64,000 nucleotides of DNA from assembly GCF_024734075.1 (NCBI RefSeq), contig NZ_CP102850.1, positions 2,232,001 through 2,296,000 on the forward strand. The letters are read 5' to 3'. A program made the translations under genes and the position numbers. A model generated the notes under the pieces. That model saw nothing but the letters and a program-made list of their open reading frames with translations. It was not told the DNA's origin and did not search any database. This DNA comes from Gordonia mangrovi. GTDB taxonomy: Bacteria; Actinomycetota; Actinomycetes; Mycobacteriales; Mycobacteriaceae. Below are positions 44,338 through 53,587 of this stretch, piece by piece. Each line of letters starts with the position of its first letter. The first letter of the stretch is position 1.

Positions 44338-45943
44338 GTCGTCGATGTCGGTTGCGTTCGCGTTCCTGTTGTCGGCGGGCATGTTTGGCTGCCACCCGGG
44401 GCATGGATCGGGTGGGCGGTGTCGGTGGCGGTGGGTCGGCACCGTTGGGTTTCGCGGCGGCCGGCGGCGGCGGTGATTTGAACCGGATACGCCGCAGCCC
44501 GGGGAACAGTTTCTCCATACACTCCGAATCGCCGCCGATGACGAGGCCTTCGGGAGTGCGGAACTCGGTACGCAACCGCCCCTGGCGGTCGCGGTACTGA
44601 TCGTCGAGCCACGCCCCGAAGGTTTTGCGGATGTGGGAGAAGCGGTCTTTGACGTTCAGATTGTCCGGCACGGTCTGCCCACCCCGCGCGGGATCGGCAA
44701 AGTTGTACTCGGCGACATGATCGATGTCGGCCCGCCACGCGGGGGTGTCGTTACCGGGGATCACGCTGTAGCCGTCCCGTATCCGGATGAAGGTTTCCAA
44801 CGCCGAGGACGGCCGATACGGATCCGACGGCAGATGCGCATCCACCGTGAAACCGCCATCCGCGTCCGGCTCGGTCCCCTTCGGCACGATCGGCTTGATG
44901 ACCGCATCCGTGCGGGCCGCCAGGTCGCGGACATGCTGATCGTCGACGACGCCGTAGCCGTCGATGAACCCGGCATGCTCGGCCCCGTCCAGAGTCGCCT
45001 CATCACACACCACGTGGATCACGATCTTGGCATCGGCGGGCGGCACCGTGGTTGCTTCCGGAATCACCGCCGTACAGGTGTCCAGACCACAGGTGCACTC
45101 GAACGCCGTGCCCGACAACAGGGCGAACATGGCATCCGACGCCCGCTGCTGCCGGGTGCGTTCGTCGTTGTCGCACACCGCGTCGGCCAGTGCACGGACC
45201 GCGTCGGCGGCGATACGCACGTTTTCGGCGGCCATCGTCGCCGAGATCTCGCCCATCCCGTCGCCGGTGTTCTTCGCATGCACACCCCGCTTGTCGAGGG
45301 CCTGGCGGCGACGTTCGCGTACCGCGTCCGGATGGTGGCGGAAAATGATGCGATCAATCATGTCGCGCAGCCGATGCGCCGACCACGCGGTGGTGTGGGA
45401 GTCGAGGTTGGCGGCGATCTCGGCATCGACGTCGGCGGCATAGGGTTGGCCGTCGACCAGTTCGGTGCGGGAGATGACCTTGATGACCAACTCGGCAGTG
45501 ATCCGCCCATCCCGCAACCGCTCCGCCACCTGCGGCAGGCGATCCCGGAGCGCAACGGCCTGATACAGGAACTGCTCAGCGGCACCCTGACTGATGCCCT
45601 GGCTCACCGCGATTCGCGCCGCGCAATCAGCGAACCCGTCATGCAGCAACAGAGCGTGATCATCGGCTTCTTTGCCGACCGGGCGCGAGTGCAGTTCGGC
45701 GGCGATCTGATAGCGATGCCACGCCAGGAACGCCTCACCCCGCACATCGGCGACCAGCGCGCCGAGCAGATCATTGGTCTCCCGCGACCCCACCTCGTCG
45801 GCCGGCAAGCCACCGGTGAACAGCGACGGTAGGTCCGGCCACGGCGAGGCGTCACTCCACCACGACGCGATCGACCAACCCGGACCCGACACCAGCAACA
45901 CCTTCCAGAGACAGCAATGGGGCAGCACGAGACCACAACCCAC
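44303..45943 (-). CDS. 13E12-repeat (DUF222/HNH) protein
   Basis: This 546-residue protein has an N-terminal and central DUF222 region, about 60-330 (LSGTAFECTCGLDTC, DAKIVIHVVCDEATLDGAE). An HNH-like site is at about 430-480: ADIDHVAEYNFADP, then DNLNVKDRFSHIRKTFGAW. The cysteines that normally precede the HNH core are absent (GYSVIPGNDTP instead of a CxxPGC form), so this is a variant. A Pro-rich and then basic tail follows. These genes are multi-copy in mycolata and presumed mobile or selfish. It borders a truncated hydrolase. The start is a GTG with no clear ribosome site. Confidence 0.82.
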   Translation of the reverse strand: MGCGLVLPHCCLWKVLLVSGPGWSIASWWSDASPWPDLPSLFTGGLPADEVGSRETNDLLGALVADVRGEAFLAWHRYQIAAELHSRPVGKEADDHALLLHDGFADCAARIAVSQGISQGAAEQFLYQAVALRDRLPQVAERLRDGRITAELVIKVISRTELVDGQPYAADVDAEIAANLDSHTTAWSAHRLRDMIDRIIFRHHPDAVRERRRQALDKRGVHAKNTGDGMGEISATMAAENVRIAADAVRALADAVCDNDERTRQQRASDAMFALLSGTAFECTCGLDTCTAVIPEATTVPPADAKIVIHVVCDEATLDGAEHAGFIDGYGVVDDQHVRDLAARTDAVIKPIVPKGTEPDADGGFTVDAHLPSDPYRPSSALETFIRIRDGYSVIPGNDTPAWRADIDHVAEYNFADPARGGQTVPDNLNVKDRFSHIRKTFGAWLDDQYRDRQGRLRTEFRTPEGLVIGGDSECMEKLFPGLRRIRFKSPPPPAAAKPNGADPPPPTPPTRSMPRVAAKHARRQQERERNRHRRLTEEQQDGGDG

Positions 45944-46191
45944 ATAACTCTGAAAGGAACAGACCGACAGTCACAGCCCGCCCGACTCACATCACTAACT
46001 CGATCTCGCTGAAACCAATCTACGACACCCCACCGACAAGAATGTTCCCGCAGGTCAGCGCCCGTTCAACAACAGAAGTCCGGTCATCCGAATTGCGGAC
46101 ACCGGCGTGACAACTCTGGCCCAGACCGTACCCACGGGTGTAGACAGAGCACATCGGTCGAGCGAGCGCACCCGGGGAATCGAGGCGAACG

Positions 46192-49110
46192 ATGACAGGT
46201 CCGAGCGTGATACCGAGCCGCGTGCGCATACGGTTCTCGGCGGAGCGGAAGCCGACGGACCGCAACACGGTGCTGTCGGTCGGGATCGTGGTGATCCTCG
46301 GTGTGGTGCTGGCCGCGGTCACCATCGGTCCGTCCTACGCTCCGGGCATCATTGCCTGGGAGTTCGGCCACGCGCCGAGCGATCCGGCGCGGCTCGACGA
46401 ACTGCGCGACACTGTCGCGCCCGATCTCGGCCTGATCCTCGGTTACGTGCTCGCACTCGGCGGGCTCGCGCTCCTGGGCCGGCTTCTCGCCTTCACCAGG
46501 CCCTACCGCATGGTCGCGACAGTTGCCGCCGGCGCCGTCGTGGCGGCCGGCCTGGTGGACCTGGTGGAGAACCTCGCCCTCGCAACGGACTGGCGACTCG
46601 GCAGTATCGCTGCGTCGGCGGTGTTCGCGACCGCGAAGTTCGCGCTGCTGCTGCCCGGTGCGGTGATCGCACTCTGGTCGTTCGTCGTGCTGTTCACCAC
46701 CGCGGTGACGCGTCTGTGGGTCAAGCACAACGGTGCGCAGGTGTGGCAGCCCACGCCGTCCACCGAGCGCTGGGCCGACGAATCCCGTTGGGATCGTGCG
46801 TACCTCACACCCGGCACCGACACGGCGGACAAGACCGCGATTTGTCTGTCCGGCGGTGGGGTGCGGTCGGCGAGCGTCGCGCTCGGTGCGATGCAGAGCC
46901 TCACCGGACGCGGGGCGGGTGACGTGCGACCGGACTACGTGGTGTCGGTGTCCGGCGGCGGGTATACCGCCGGCGCATTCCTGCAGGCCATGCGGCGCAA
47001 CGCACCCAAGCGCGGTGCGTGGCCGAAGGGCATGCAGGCGATGTACCGCGCCGACGACGTCGAGCGACCACCGCTCGACGATCTCTTCGCGGAGGGCAGC
47101 GAAGAGTACGACTACATCCGTCGGCGGTCCAGCTACATCGCCGACAGTCCGGCCGAGATGATCGCGGCACTGGTCATCATCGCGAAGAACATGCTGCTGT
47201 CGCTCACGATTCTGTTCACTCCGGCGGTGATCGCGGGCGTACTGGCGGGCCTCGTCTACGCCTACATTCCGATGGCAGCGATCGTGCCGGTCCCCGACGA
47301 CACCGCGGCGGCGTCGCCGGAGCCCGAACATGCGAGTCTGGCGCCGAATTCGACCGCGACGCTGTGGGTGCTCGGCGTGCTGGGTGCGATCTGCTTTCTC
47401 CTGCTCGTCGTGGCGGGCTATACGGAGGCCAGGTCGGCGAGTGAGCGCGGCGAGCGATGGCGGGGCCGACTGTCGCGCGCGGCCGTGTGCTTCGCGGTGG
47501 CCGTCGCCGTCATCGCGGTGCTGACGGTCGTTGCACCGGGTCTGATGCGCCTCGCCGATACGACTCTCACGTCGTCGGCCGCGGGAATCGCGTGGAGCGC
47601 ATCGGCCGTCGCGCTCCTCAACTACGTGGCGGTGCTCGCCGCGATCCTGTGGCGCAACCGCGGGGCCGTGGGAAAGCTGTTCGCCGGACTCAAGGGCAAG
47701 GCCGATGCACCGCGCAAAGGTGTACCGCGCGGCGCACTCCAGCTTCTCCTGGTGCTGCTGACCCTGACCGTGGTGCTCCTGACCTGGTTCGCCACCTTCG
47801 GCGGTGTCGGCGCATGGACCTTCGACACCGTTGTCGCCCACCCGGTGGACCAGGCGGCGCAGACCCGTGACATGTTGTCCGGCAACCCGGTTACCGGCGG
47901 TCAGACCGACCGCAGCAGTGTCTGGTGGGTGCTGTCGATCGCCGTCATCCTCGCGGTGACGCTCTCGTTCTACGATGTCACCTCCTCGAGTCTGCAGCCG
48001 TTCTACCGCCGCCGGCTGGCCCGGGCCTTCGCCGTCCGTCGGATGCGCAGCACCGACAACCCGGGACAGGTGACCGCGCTCCCGTATCCGAGCAGCGAAT
48101 CCACCGAACTCACCGACTTCGACGAACCTGATGCCACACCACATTTCGTGTTCGCCGCCGCTGCCACCATCTCCGGGAGCGAGAAACCCGCCGCAGGTCT
48201 GAACGCGGTCCCGTTCGCCTTCGGCACCGACTACGTCGGCGGACCGGACGTCGGCTGGGTGTCGACTCACACGCTGCAACGACTGGCCCCGCCACGCATC
48301 CGGCGCGACCTGACCGTCCAGGCGGCCGTCGCCGTCAGCGGCGCGGCATTCGCCTCGGCGATGGGCCGGATGGGATCGGGATACCAGAAGCTCTTTGCCA
48401 TCTCCGGTGCGCGGCTGGGGACATGGCTGCCCAACCCGATGTTCCTGGCCGCCTCGGCGCAGCAACCCAAGAACTGGGCGTGGCCGCACGGGCTGCCGCG
48501 CTATCGCGGTGCGGGGTACCTGTATCGGGAAGTGTTGGGTATCAATTCGGCTCGCGGTCGGCTGCTGCAGATCTCCGACGGCGGCCACTACGAGAATCTC
48601 GGACTGGTGGAGGCGTTACGGCGGCGCTGTACGACGATCGTGTGTATCGACGCGAGCGGCGACACCCCGCCCAATCTCAGCACATTGGCCGACGCCGTCC
48701 GACTGGCGCGCGCCGAACTCGGGGTGACGTTCACCTTCCCCGAGGTCGGCGGGTCCGACGAACACACGGCCATGAACCTCGCCCCCGGTAGCGGCGAACC
48801 CTTCGACCCTGACGAGGACTTCGAGGCATTGAATGCGCGGATCACCCAGGGCTGCGTGGTGACCGCGACGATCACCTACCCCCCGCTCGACGGTCGGCCC
48901 ACAACCGGACGACTGATCCTGGCCAAGGCGGTGTTGTGGCAGAACTGCCCCGACTGGCTCATGACCTACGCCAACACCAATCCGGTATTCCCGCACGACA
49001 GTACGTCAGATCAGTGGTTCGATGAAGGACAGTTCGCGGCGTACACCGAACTCGGACGACTCATCGGTGCGGAGGCGCTGCGCGTCATCGGGAGGTCGGA
49101 CGGGTCGTAG
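46192..49110 (+). CDS. Membrane-embedded patatin-like phospholipase with split catalytic domain
   Basis: This 972-residue protein has four hydrophobic segments before residue 175. The patatin oxyanion loop LSGGGVRSASVALG and nucleophile SVSGGGY (Ser254) follow. A second block of about six hydrophobic segments lies between roughly 325 and 590. The catalytic Asp appears only at Asp796 (QISDGGHYENLGL), after a further soluble region. The Ser-Asp dyad is therefore separated by about 540 residues containing membrane helices. The reaction expected is acyl-ester hydrolysis of a lipid. The gene stands alone, divergent from the 13E12 gene by 248 bases in which I see no clear promoter. Confidence 0.85.
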   Translation: MTGPSVIPSRVRIRFSAERKPTDRNTVLSVGIVVILGVVLAAVTIGPSYAPGIIAWEFGHAPSDPARLDELRDTVAPDLGLILGYVLALGGLALLGRLLAFTRPYRMVATVAAGAVVAAGLVDLVENLALATDWRLGSIAASAVFATAKFALLLPGAVIALWSFVVLFTTAVTRLWVKHNGAQVWQPTPSTERWADESRWDRAYLTPGTDTADKTAICLSGGGVRSASVALGAMQSLTGRGAGDVRPDYVVSVSGGGYTAGAFLQAMRRNAPKRGAWPKGMQAMYRADDVERPPLDDLFAEGSEEYDYIRRRSSYIADSPAEMIAALVIIAKNMLLSLTILFTPAVIAGVLAGLVYAYIPMAAIVPVPDDTAAASPEPEHASLAPNSTATLWVLGVLGAICFLLLVVAGYTEARSASERGERWRGRLSRAAVCFAVAVAVIAVLTVVAPGLMRLADTTLTSSAAGIAWSASAVALLNYVAVLAAILWRNRGAVGKLFAGLKGKADAPRKGVPRGALQLLLVLLTLTVVLLTWFATFGGVGAWTFDTVVAHPVDQAAQTRDMLSGNPVTGGQTDRSSVWWVLSIAVILAVTLSFYDVTSSSLQPFYRRRLARAFAVRRMRSTDNPGQVTALPYPSSESTELTDFDEPDATPHFVFAAAATISGSEKPAAGLNAVPFAFGTDYVGGPDVGWVSTHTLQRLAPPRIRRDLTVQAAVAVSGAAFASAMGRMGSGYQKLFAISGARLGTWLPNPMFLAASAQQPKNWAWPHGLPRYRGAGYLYREVLGINSARGRLLQISDGGHYENLGLVEALRRRCTTIVCIDASGDTPPNLSTLADAVRLARAELGVTFTFPEVGGSDEHTAMNLAPGSGEPFDPDEDFEALNARITQGCVVTATITYPPLDGRPTTGRLILAKAVLWQNCPDWLMTYANTNPVFPHDSTSDQWFDEGQFAAYTELGRLIGAEALRVIGRSDGS

Positions 49111-49144
49111 ATCAGTACCCTCCGGCCCCGATGACATGTCGGCA

Positions 49145-49618
49145 TCAACCGGCGGTGGTCTCGGACCCTTCCGGATTCGGGAGAGCTTCGATCTGATGGC
49201 GTAGCGCTTCGAGCGCGGGTGCGGCGGCTGCCAGTGCGGCGCGATCGTCGTCGGTGAGTCCGGCGAGGGCGGCGGTCAGGATGGTGTCGCGGCGGCCGCG
49301 GACCCGATCGAGCACAGTGCGCCCGTGGTCGGTGAGTCCGACCAGGACGGCGCGGCGGTCTGCCGGGTCGGGTGTTCGTTCGACCAGCCCGTTCTTCGTG
49401 AGCCCGTCGATCAGCGCTGTCGCGGTGGGCATCCGGATCGACTCACGCTCGGCCAGTTCGCCCATCCGCAGCGGACCGTGGTCGAGTAGGACCGACAGTG
49501 CGGATGCCTGCGCGGCCGAATACTCGGCGATCGGCGTGCGTCGTCGCAGGGTCAGGTAGAGCCGGGTCACCGTCGGCCGCAGGGCCGACGCCAACCGGTA
49601 CGCCTCGTCGTCCGACAT
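49145..49618 (-). CDS. MarR-family regulator
   Basis: This 157-residue regulator has the winged helix at about residues 35-105 (AEYSAAQASALSVLLDHGPLRMGELAERESIRMPTATALIDGL, then VERTPDPADRRAVLVGLTDHG). The DRR wing motif is intact. Helices at both ends form the dimer interface. It is divergent from the 75-aa membrane protein by 55 bases. A MarR gene (Rv0042c) follows leuS in M. tuberculosis; this one could be its orthologue displaced by about 38 kb of extra DNA, but that needs an alignment. Confidence 0.88.
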   Translation of the reverse strand: MSDDEAYRLASALRPTVTRLYLTLRRRTPIAEYSAAQASALSVLLDHGPLRMGELAERESIRMPTATALIDGLTKNGLVERTPDPADRRAVLVGLTDHGRTVLDRVRGRRDTILTAALAGLTDDDRAALAAAAPALEALRHQIEALPNPEGSETTAG

Positions 49619-49673
49619 GTGACCAGCCTAATCCTTAGGCTTGCGAAGCAGAAGTGGCGACTAGGGTGAGGCC

Positions 49674-49901
49674 ATGACCGCTGCGAAGAAGAAGTTCTCC
49701 GAGCTCCCGCCGAAGTCTCAGGCGTTGATCATCATCGGTGCCGTCGTCCAGTTCGCGTTGCAGGGTGCGGCACTGCGTGACCTGAAGCGGCGACCGGCCG
49801 AGCAGGTGAAAGGCCCGAAGCCACTGTGGGTGGCGCTGAGCTTTCTGAACTACTTCGGGCCGATCGCCTACTTCGTGGTGGGACGCAAGTCGGAGAGCTG
49901 A
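49674..49901 (+). CDS. Small PLDc_N-like membrane protein
   Basis: This 75-residue protein has two hydrophobic segments (ALIIIGAVVQFALQGAAL and LWVALSFLNYFGPIAYFVVG) ending in GRK. The LW-x-x-L-x-F-x-N-x-x-GPIAYF-x-x-GRK pattern resembles the phospholipase D N-terminal membrane domain found alone in many actinobacteria. The function is unknown. It is adjacent and divergent to MarR, so it may be a target. Confidence 0.75.
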   Translation: MTAAKKKFSELPPKSQALIIIGAVVQFALQGAALRDLKRRPAEQVKGPKPLWVALSFLNYFGPIAYFVVGRKSES

Positions 49902-49908
49902 GCGCGGC

Positions 49909-51999
49909 TCAGACGCCGATGGGTGTGCCGCCGTCCCGCCAGACGGCCACCACCGCAGGCCGCGGTTGGGTGTCGCCGCCGTCGGGCCAGTGCGAGGCCG
50001 GGTTGTCGGCGGAGTGGTCGTCGAGCTCACCCGGATGCTGCACGCAGACCATCACGCGGTCCTGGCCGATGATCGGACCACACGTCTCGGCTCCGGCCGG
50101 CACGGTGAGGAACTGCTTGGTCTGGCCACGCTGGTCGCCCTCGAGCGCGACGGCGAACAACCCGTCGTTGCTGTCGAGTGCGTTGCCGTCGGTGGAGATC
50201 CACAGGTTGCCGTGCGGGTCGAAGGCCACGTTGTCGGGGCAGGAGATCGCGCTGACCTTGGTCTTGTCGTAGCCGCCGTAGTAGGTGTCGGCGGCGGCCG
50301 GGTCGCCACACACCAGCAGCAGATCCCAGGTGAGATCGGTGCCGGTGTGGTTGTCGGTGATCTCGATGACCTGACCGTTCTTGTTTTCGTTGCGCGGGTT
50401 CGCCTCGTCGGCCGGCGCCTCACCGTCGGTGCCGCGTTCGTCGTTGTTGGTCAACGCGCAGTACACCTTTCCGGACTGCGGATTGGCCTGGATGTCCTCG
50501 GGCCGGTCCATCTTGGTGGCGCCCGCCTTGTCGGCGGCCATGCGGGTGAAGACCGCGACCTCTTCCGGGCTCATCCCGTCGATGTGGGAGCGGGCCGAGC
50601 CGTCGGCATTGACCGTCAACAGTGGATGCCAGGTCCCGGTGCCGGCGAACGACCCGTCGTCGGGCAGCTCACCACTACCGTCGATGGCGTCGGGATTGTC
50701 GCCGGTGAACGACGCGACGTACAGCGTGCCCTCGTCGAGAATGCCGACGTTGTGGCTGCGTGCGGTGGCCGACACCCCCGTCTTCATCTTGCGGCTCGAC
50801 ACGAACTTGTAGATGTACTCGAATCGCTCGTCGTCGCCGGTGTAGGCCACCACGGTGCCCTCGTCGGGACCCGACGAGACCACGTGGATCGTGGCCCCCT
50901 CGTGCTTGAGGCGGCCCAGCGCGGAATGCTTGATCGGGGTGGAGTTCGGGTCGTGCGGATCCACCTCCACGACGTAGCCGAACCGGTTGGCCTCGTTGGG
51001 TTCCTGCGCGAGGTCGAAGCGTGGGTCGAACCGACCCCACTGGTGGTAGTCGGAGTCGTCGTCGAAGGAGTAGCGGTCGAGCCGCTCGGCCGCGGTCGCG
51101 TCGGTCACTGCGCTCGCGTTGCTGAAGTAGCCGTCGAAGTTCTCCTCACCCGACAGCATGGTGCCCCACGGGGTGATCCCGCCGGCGCAGTTGGCGAAGG
51201 TGCCGAGCACCGTCTCGCCGGTCGGGTCGGCCGAGGTCGTGACGAAGTCGCTGCCCGCAGCGGGGCCGGTCAGCCGCATCGGCGTCGTCGCGGTGATCCG
51301 GCGGTTGCGCGGGCCGACGATGGTGGTCACCGCTCCCGTACCGGCTGCGGTGGACACCTCCACGACGGTGATGCCGTGGGCGGCCATGGAGATGCGGGCC
51401 TGCTGCTCGGTGGGTTCGCCGCTCTGGTAGCCGGTGAACATGAACTCCTCGGAGGTGTACTCCTGGTTGCACACCAGGTAGTGGTGACCTGACACACCGT
51501 CGACCGGGATCAGGCCGGCGAAGTCGTTGTTGTAGCCGAACTGCATCGCCTGCGCCTCGGGGCTCTGCTGGTTGACATCGAACGCCGGCGCGCCGGGGAG
51601 CACCGGATCGCCCCACGCGATGACGACCTCCTGCTGGTATCCCTCGGGGATGACCACCGCATCCTCGGTGTTCGCCGCCACGGAGGTGAAGTCCATGCCG
51701 GGCGGAGGCGTGTCGTCCACGGCTGACGAAGCCGCAGACGCCGAGTCGGACGCATCGTCGGAACCGCAGGCCGCGAGCAACGACGTCGCGCCGACGGCCA
51801 CGGCCGCACCGGCCGAGGAACGGAGCACAGCACGTCGAGAAGCCTTTGCCCGCAGCACATCTCGGAAGTACTCGTTGTCACTGGTGTTGCCCGGGTCGTG
51901 CCAGCATGCCTCCCCGCACTTGTACTGGCAGGTCACGTGTGCTCGCCTGGACCGGCCGGGCCGATCGGTCGAGGTGAACAGCTGCAACGGAATACGCAC
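49909..51999 (-). CDS. PhoX-family (DUF839) Tat-exported phosphatase-like protein
   Basis: This 696-residue protein starts at GTG behind GGGGAGG. The N-terminus has a conserved-looking Cys cluster (CQYKCGEACWHD, Cys24/28/32), then a twin-arginine signal (SRRAVLRSSAGAAVAVG, about 54-70) and a lipobox LLAACG (Cys78). It is therefore probably folded in the cytosol, exported by Tat and lipidated. PhoX-type residues follow: EYTSEEFMFTG, CAGGITPWGTMLSGEENFDGYF and DNVAFDPHGNLWISTDG. PhoX is a Ca/Fe-dependent alkaline phosphatase. Whether this member is an active phosphatase cannot be judged. It is divergent from the succinate-semialdehyde dehydrogenase gene. Confidence 0.88.
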   Translation of the reverse strand: MRIPLQLFTSTDRPGRSRRAHVTCQYKCGEACWHDPGNTSDNEYFRDVLRAKASRRAVLRSSAGAAVAVGATSLLAACGSDDASDSASAASSAVDDTPPPGMDFTSVAANTEDAVVIPEGYQQEVVIAWGDPVLPGAPAFDVNQQSPEAQAMQFGYNNDFAGLIPVDGVSGHHYLVCNQEYTSEEFMFTGYQSGEPTEQQARISMAAHGITVVEVSTAAGTGAVTTIVGPRNRRITATTPMRLTGPAAGSDFVTTSADPTGETVLGTFANCAGGITPWGTMLSGEENFDGYFSNASAVTDATAAERLDRYSFDDDSDYHQWGRFDPRFDLAQEPNEANRFGYVVEVDPHDPNSTPIKHSALGRLKHEGATIHVVSSGPDEGTVVAYTGDDERFEYIYKFVSSRKMKTGVSATARSHNVGILDEGTLYVASFTGDNPDAIDGSGELPDDGSFAGTGTWHPLLTVNADGSARSHIDGMSPEEVAVFTRMAADKAGATKMDRPEDIQANPQSGKVYCALTNNDERGTDGEAPADEANPRNENKNGQVIEITDNHTGTDLTWDLLLVCGDPAAADTYYGGYDKTKVSAISCPDNVAFDPHGNLWISTDGNALDSNDGLFAVALEGDQRGQTKQFLTVPAGAETCGPIIGQDRVMVCVQHPGELDDHSADNPASHWPDGGDTQPRPAVVAVWRDGGTPIGV

Positions 52000-52185
52000 T
52001 TCGAGGCCTCCCCGGGTCGCTCTCTCCAGTGGGCTGAATGGAGAACTGTGAGGACGTTAGGGAGTCCAAGAGAACCGTCGGAAAGGTGACCGTGAACGCG
52101 GGGAGAACACCCCGTACGCACCGGAGTGTTTGACGTCCGCCGACGCGCGGGTACCCGACGACGACCGACAGGAAGGACGGTATTG

Positions 52186-53562
52186 ATGAGCACGTATGTG
52201 ACCGCGAATCCGACGACCGGAGCGACCGAACGCGAGTTCCCCGGCCTGTCCGACGACGATGTGCGCGCGGTGGCGCAACGCGCCGACGCGGGCTTCCGCC
52301 AATGGCGTGACACACCCGTGAAGCAGCGGGCCGAGGTGCTGGCCCGCACCGCGGAGATCTACGAGAAGCGCGCCGATGAGCTGTCGGCGGCGATCACCAC
52401 CGAGATGGGTAAGCCGAAGGCGGAGGCCGACGGTGAGGTGCAGCTGGCCGCCGCCATCTACCGCTGGTACGCCGACCACGGACCGGAACTGCTGGAGACC
52501 GAGACACTCGACCCGCAGGGTGCGCAGGAGTCGATCGTGCAACGACGGCCGGTCGGCCCACTGGTCGGGGTGATGCCGTGGAACTACCCGTACTACCAGG
52601 TGGTGCGATTCGTCGCGCCGAACCTGATGGTCGGCAATTCCATCATCCTCAAACACGCGTCCATCTGCGCCGCGTCGTCACAGCTGATGGCCGAGATCCT
52701 GCACGAGGCAGGCGTTCCCGAGGACGTGTACATCAACGCCTTCGCGTCCAGCGGTCAGGTCGCCGACCTCATCGCCGATCCGATCGTGCAGGGTGTGTCG
52801 TTGACCGGCAGCGAGAAGGCCGGTGCGTCGGTGGCGCAGACCGCAGCGGAGAATCTGAAGAAGTCGGTGCTGGAACTGGGTGGGTCGGACCCGTTCATCC
52901 TGCTCGACACCGAGGACATGTCGCGCACGGCGGGGATCGCGGCGAAGGCCCGGCTGTCCAACGCCGGACAGGCCTGCAACTCGCCGAAGCGCTTCATCGT
53001 CCTTGATCATCTCTACGACGACTTTGTGAAGGAGCTGGTCAGCCAGTTCGAGTCGGTCACCGTCGGCGATCCGACGGACCCGGACACCGACATGGGTCCG
53101 CTCTCGTCGATCTCGGCGCGCGACGGCGTGGCCGAGCAGGTCGACACCGCGGTGAAACAGGGCGCCACACTGCACACCGGCGGCCGATCGCTGGACCGGG
53201 ACGGCGCGTTCTACGCCCCGACGGTGCTCACCGGGATCACCAGCGAGATGGACGCCTACTCCGAGGAGATCTTCGGGCCGGTCGGCATGGTGTACCGGGC
53301 GTCGTCGATCGACGACGCCGTCGAACTCGCCAACGACGTCGGGTTCGGGCTCAGCGGGTCGGTGTGGAGCACCGATCTGGACAAGGCCCAGCAGGTCGCC
53401 GACCGGCTCGAGGTCGGTATGGCATACGTCAACGAGCACGGCACCACCCTGCCCGGACTGCCGTTCGGCGGTGTGAAGCGCTCCGGCTACGGGCGTGAAC
53501 TCGGACGCTGGGGTATGGGCGAATTCGTCAACACCCGCCTGCGTCGGACATCCACCGAGTAG
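52186..53562 (+). CDS. gabD1: Succinate-semialdehyde dehydrogenase (GabD1-like)
   Basis: This 458-residue aldehyde dehydrogenase matches the short GabD1 class (Rv0234c is 457 residues as I recall). The ATG follows AGGAAGGA. Signatures are VGVMPWNYPYYQVVRF, the general base in LELGGSDPFILL, catalytic Cys in NAGQACNSPKRF and EEIFGPVGMVYRA. It oxidises succinate semialdehyde to succinate with NADP+, linking 4-aminobutyrate and a 2-oxoglutarate bypass to the TCA cycle. It is monocistronic here. A related semialdehyde substrate is possible. Confidence 0.85.
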   Translation: MSTYVTANPTTGATEREFPGLSDDDVRAVAQRADAGFRQWRDTPVKQRAEVLARTAEIYEKRADELSAAITTEMGKPKAEADGEVQLAAAIYRWYADHGPELLETETLDPQGAQESIVQRRPVGPLVGVMPWNYPYYQVVRFVAPNLMVGNSIILKHASICAASSQLMAEILHEAGVPEDVYINAFASSGQVADLIADPIVQGVSLTGSEKAGASVAQTAAENLKKSVLELGGSDPFILLDTEDMSRTAGIAAKARLSNAGQACNSPKRFIVLDHLYDDFVKELVSQFESVTVGDPTDPDTDMGPLSSISARDGVAEQVDTAVKQGATLHTGGRSLDRDGAFYAPTVLTGITSEMDAYSEEIFGPVGMVYRASSIDDAVELANDVGFGLSGSVWSTDLDKAQQVADRLEVGMAYVNEHGTTLPGLPFGGVKRSGYGRELGRWGMGEFVNTRLRRTSTE

Positions 53563-53587
53563 GCCGGGCCCCCTGCAAGTAGTCCCG

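Noticed and set aside
44303-45943. 13E12 gene as part of a prophage or IS element
   Set aside because: No integrase, transposase, structural phage genes, terminal repeats or target duplication are visible around either 13E12 gene.
46084-48588. An 834-codon open frame antisense to the patatin gene
   Set aside because: It is a shadow produced by high-GC codon use. The translation is rich in Arg, His and Gly with no domain, and the opposite strand has clear catalytic motifs.
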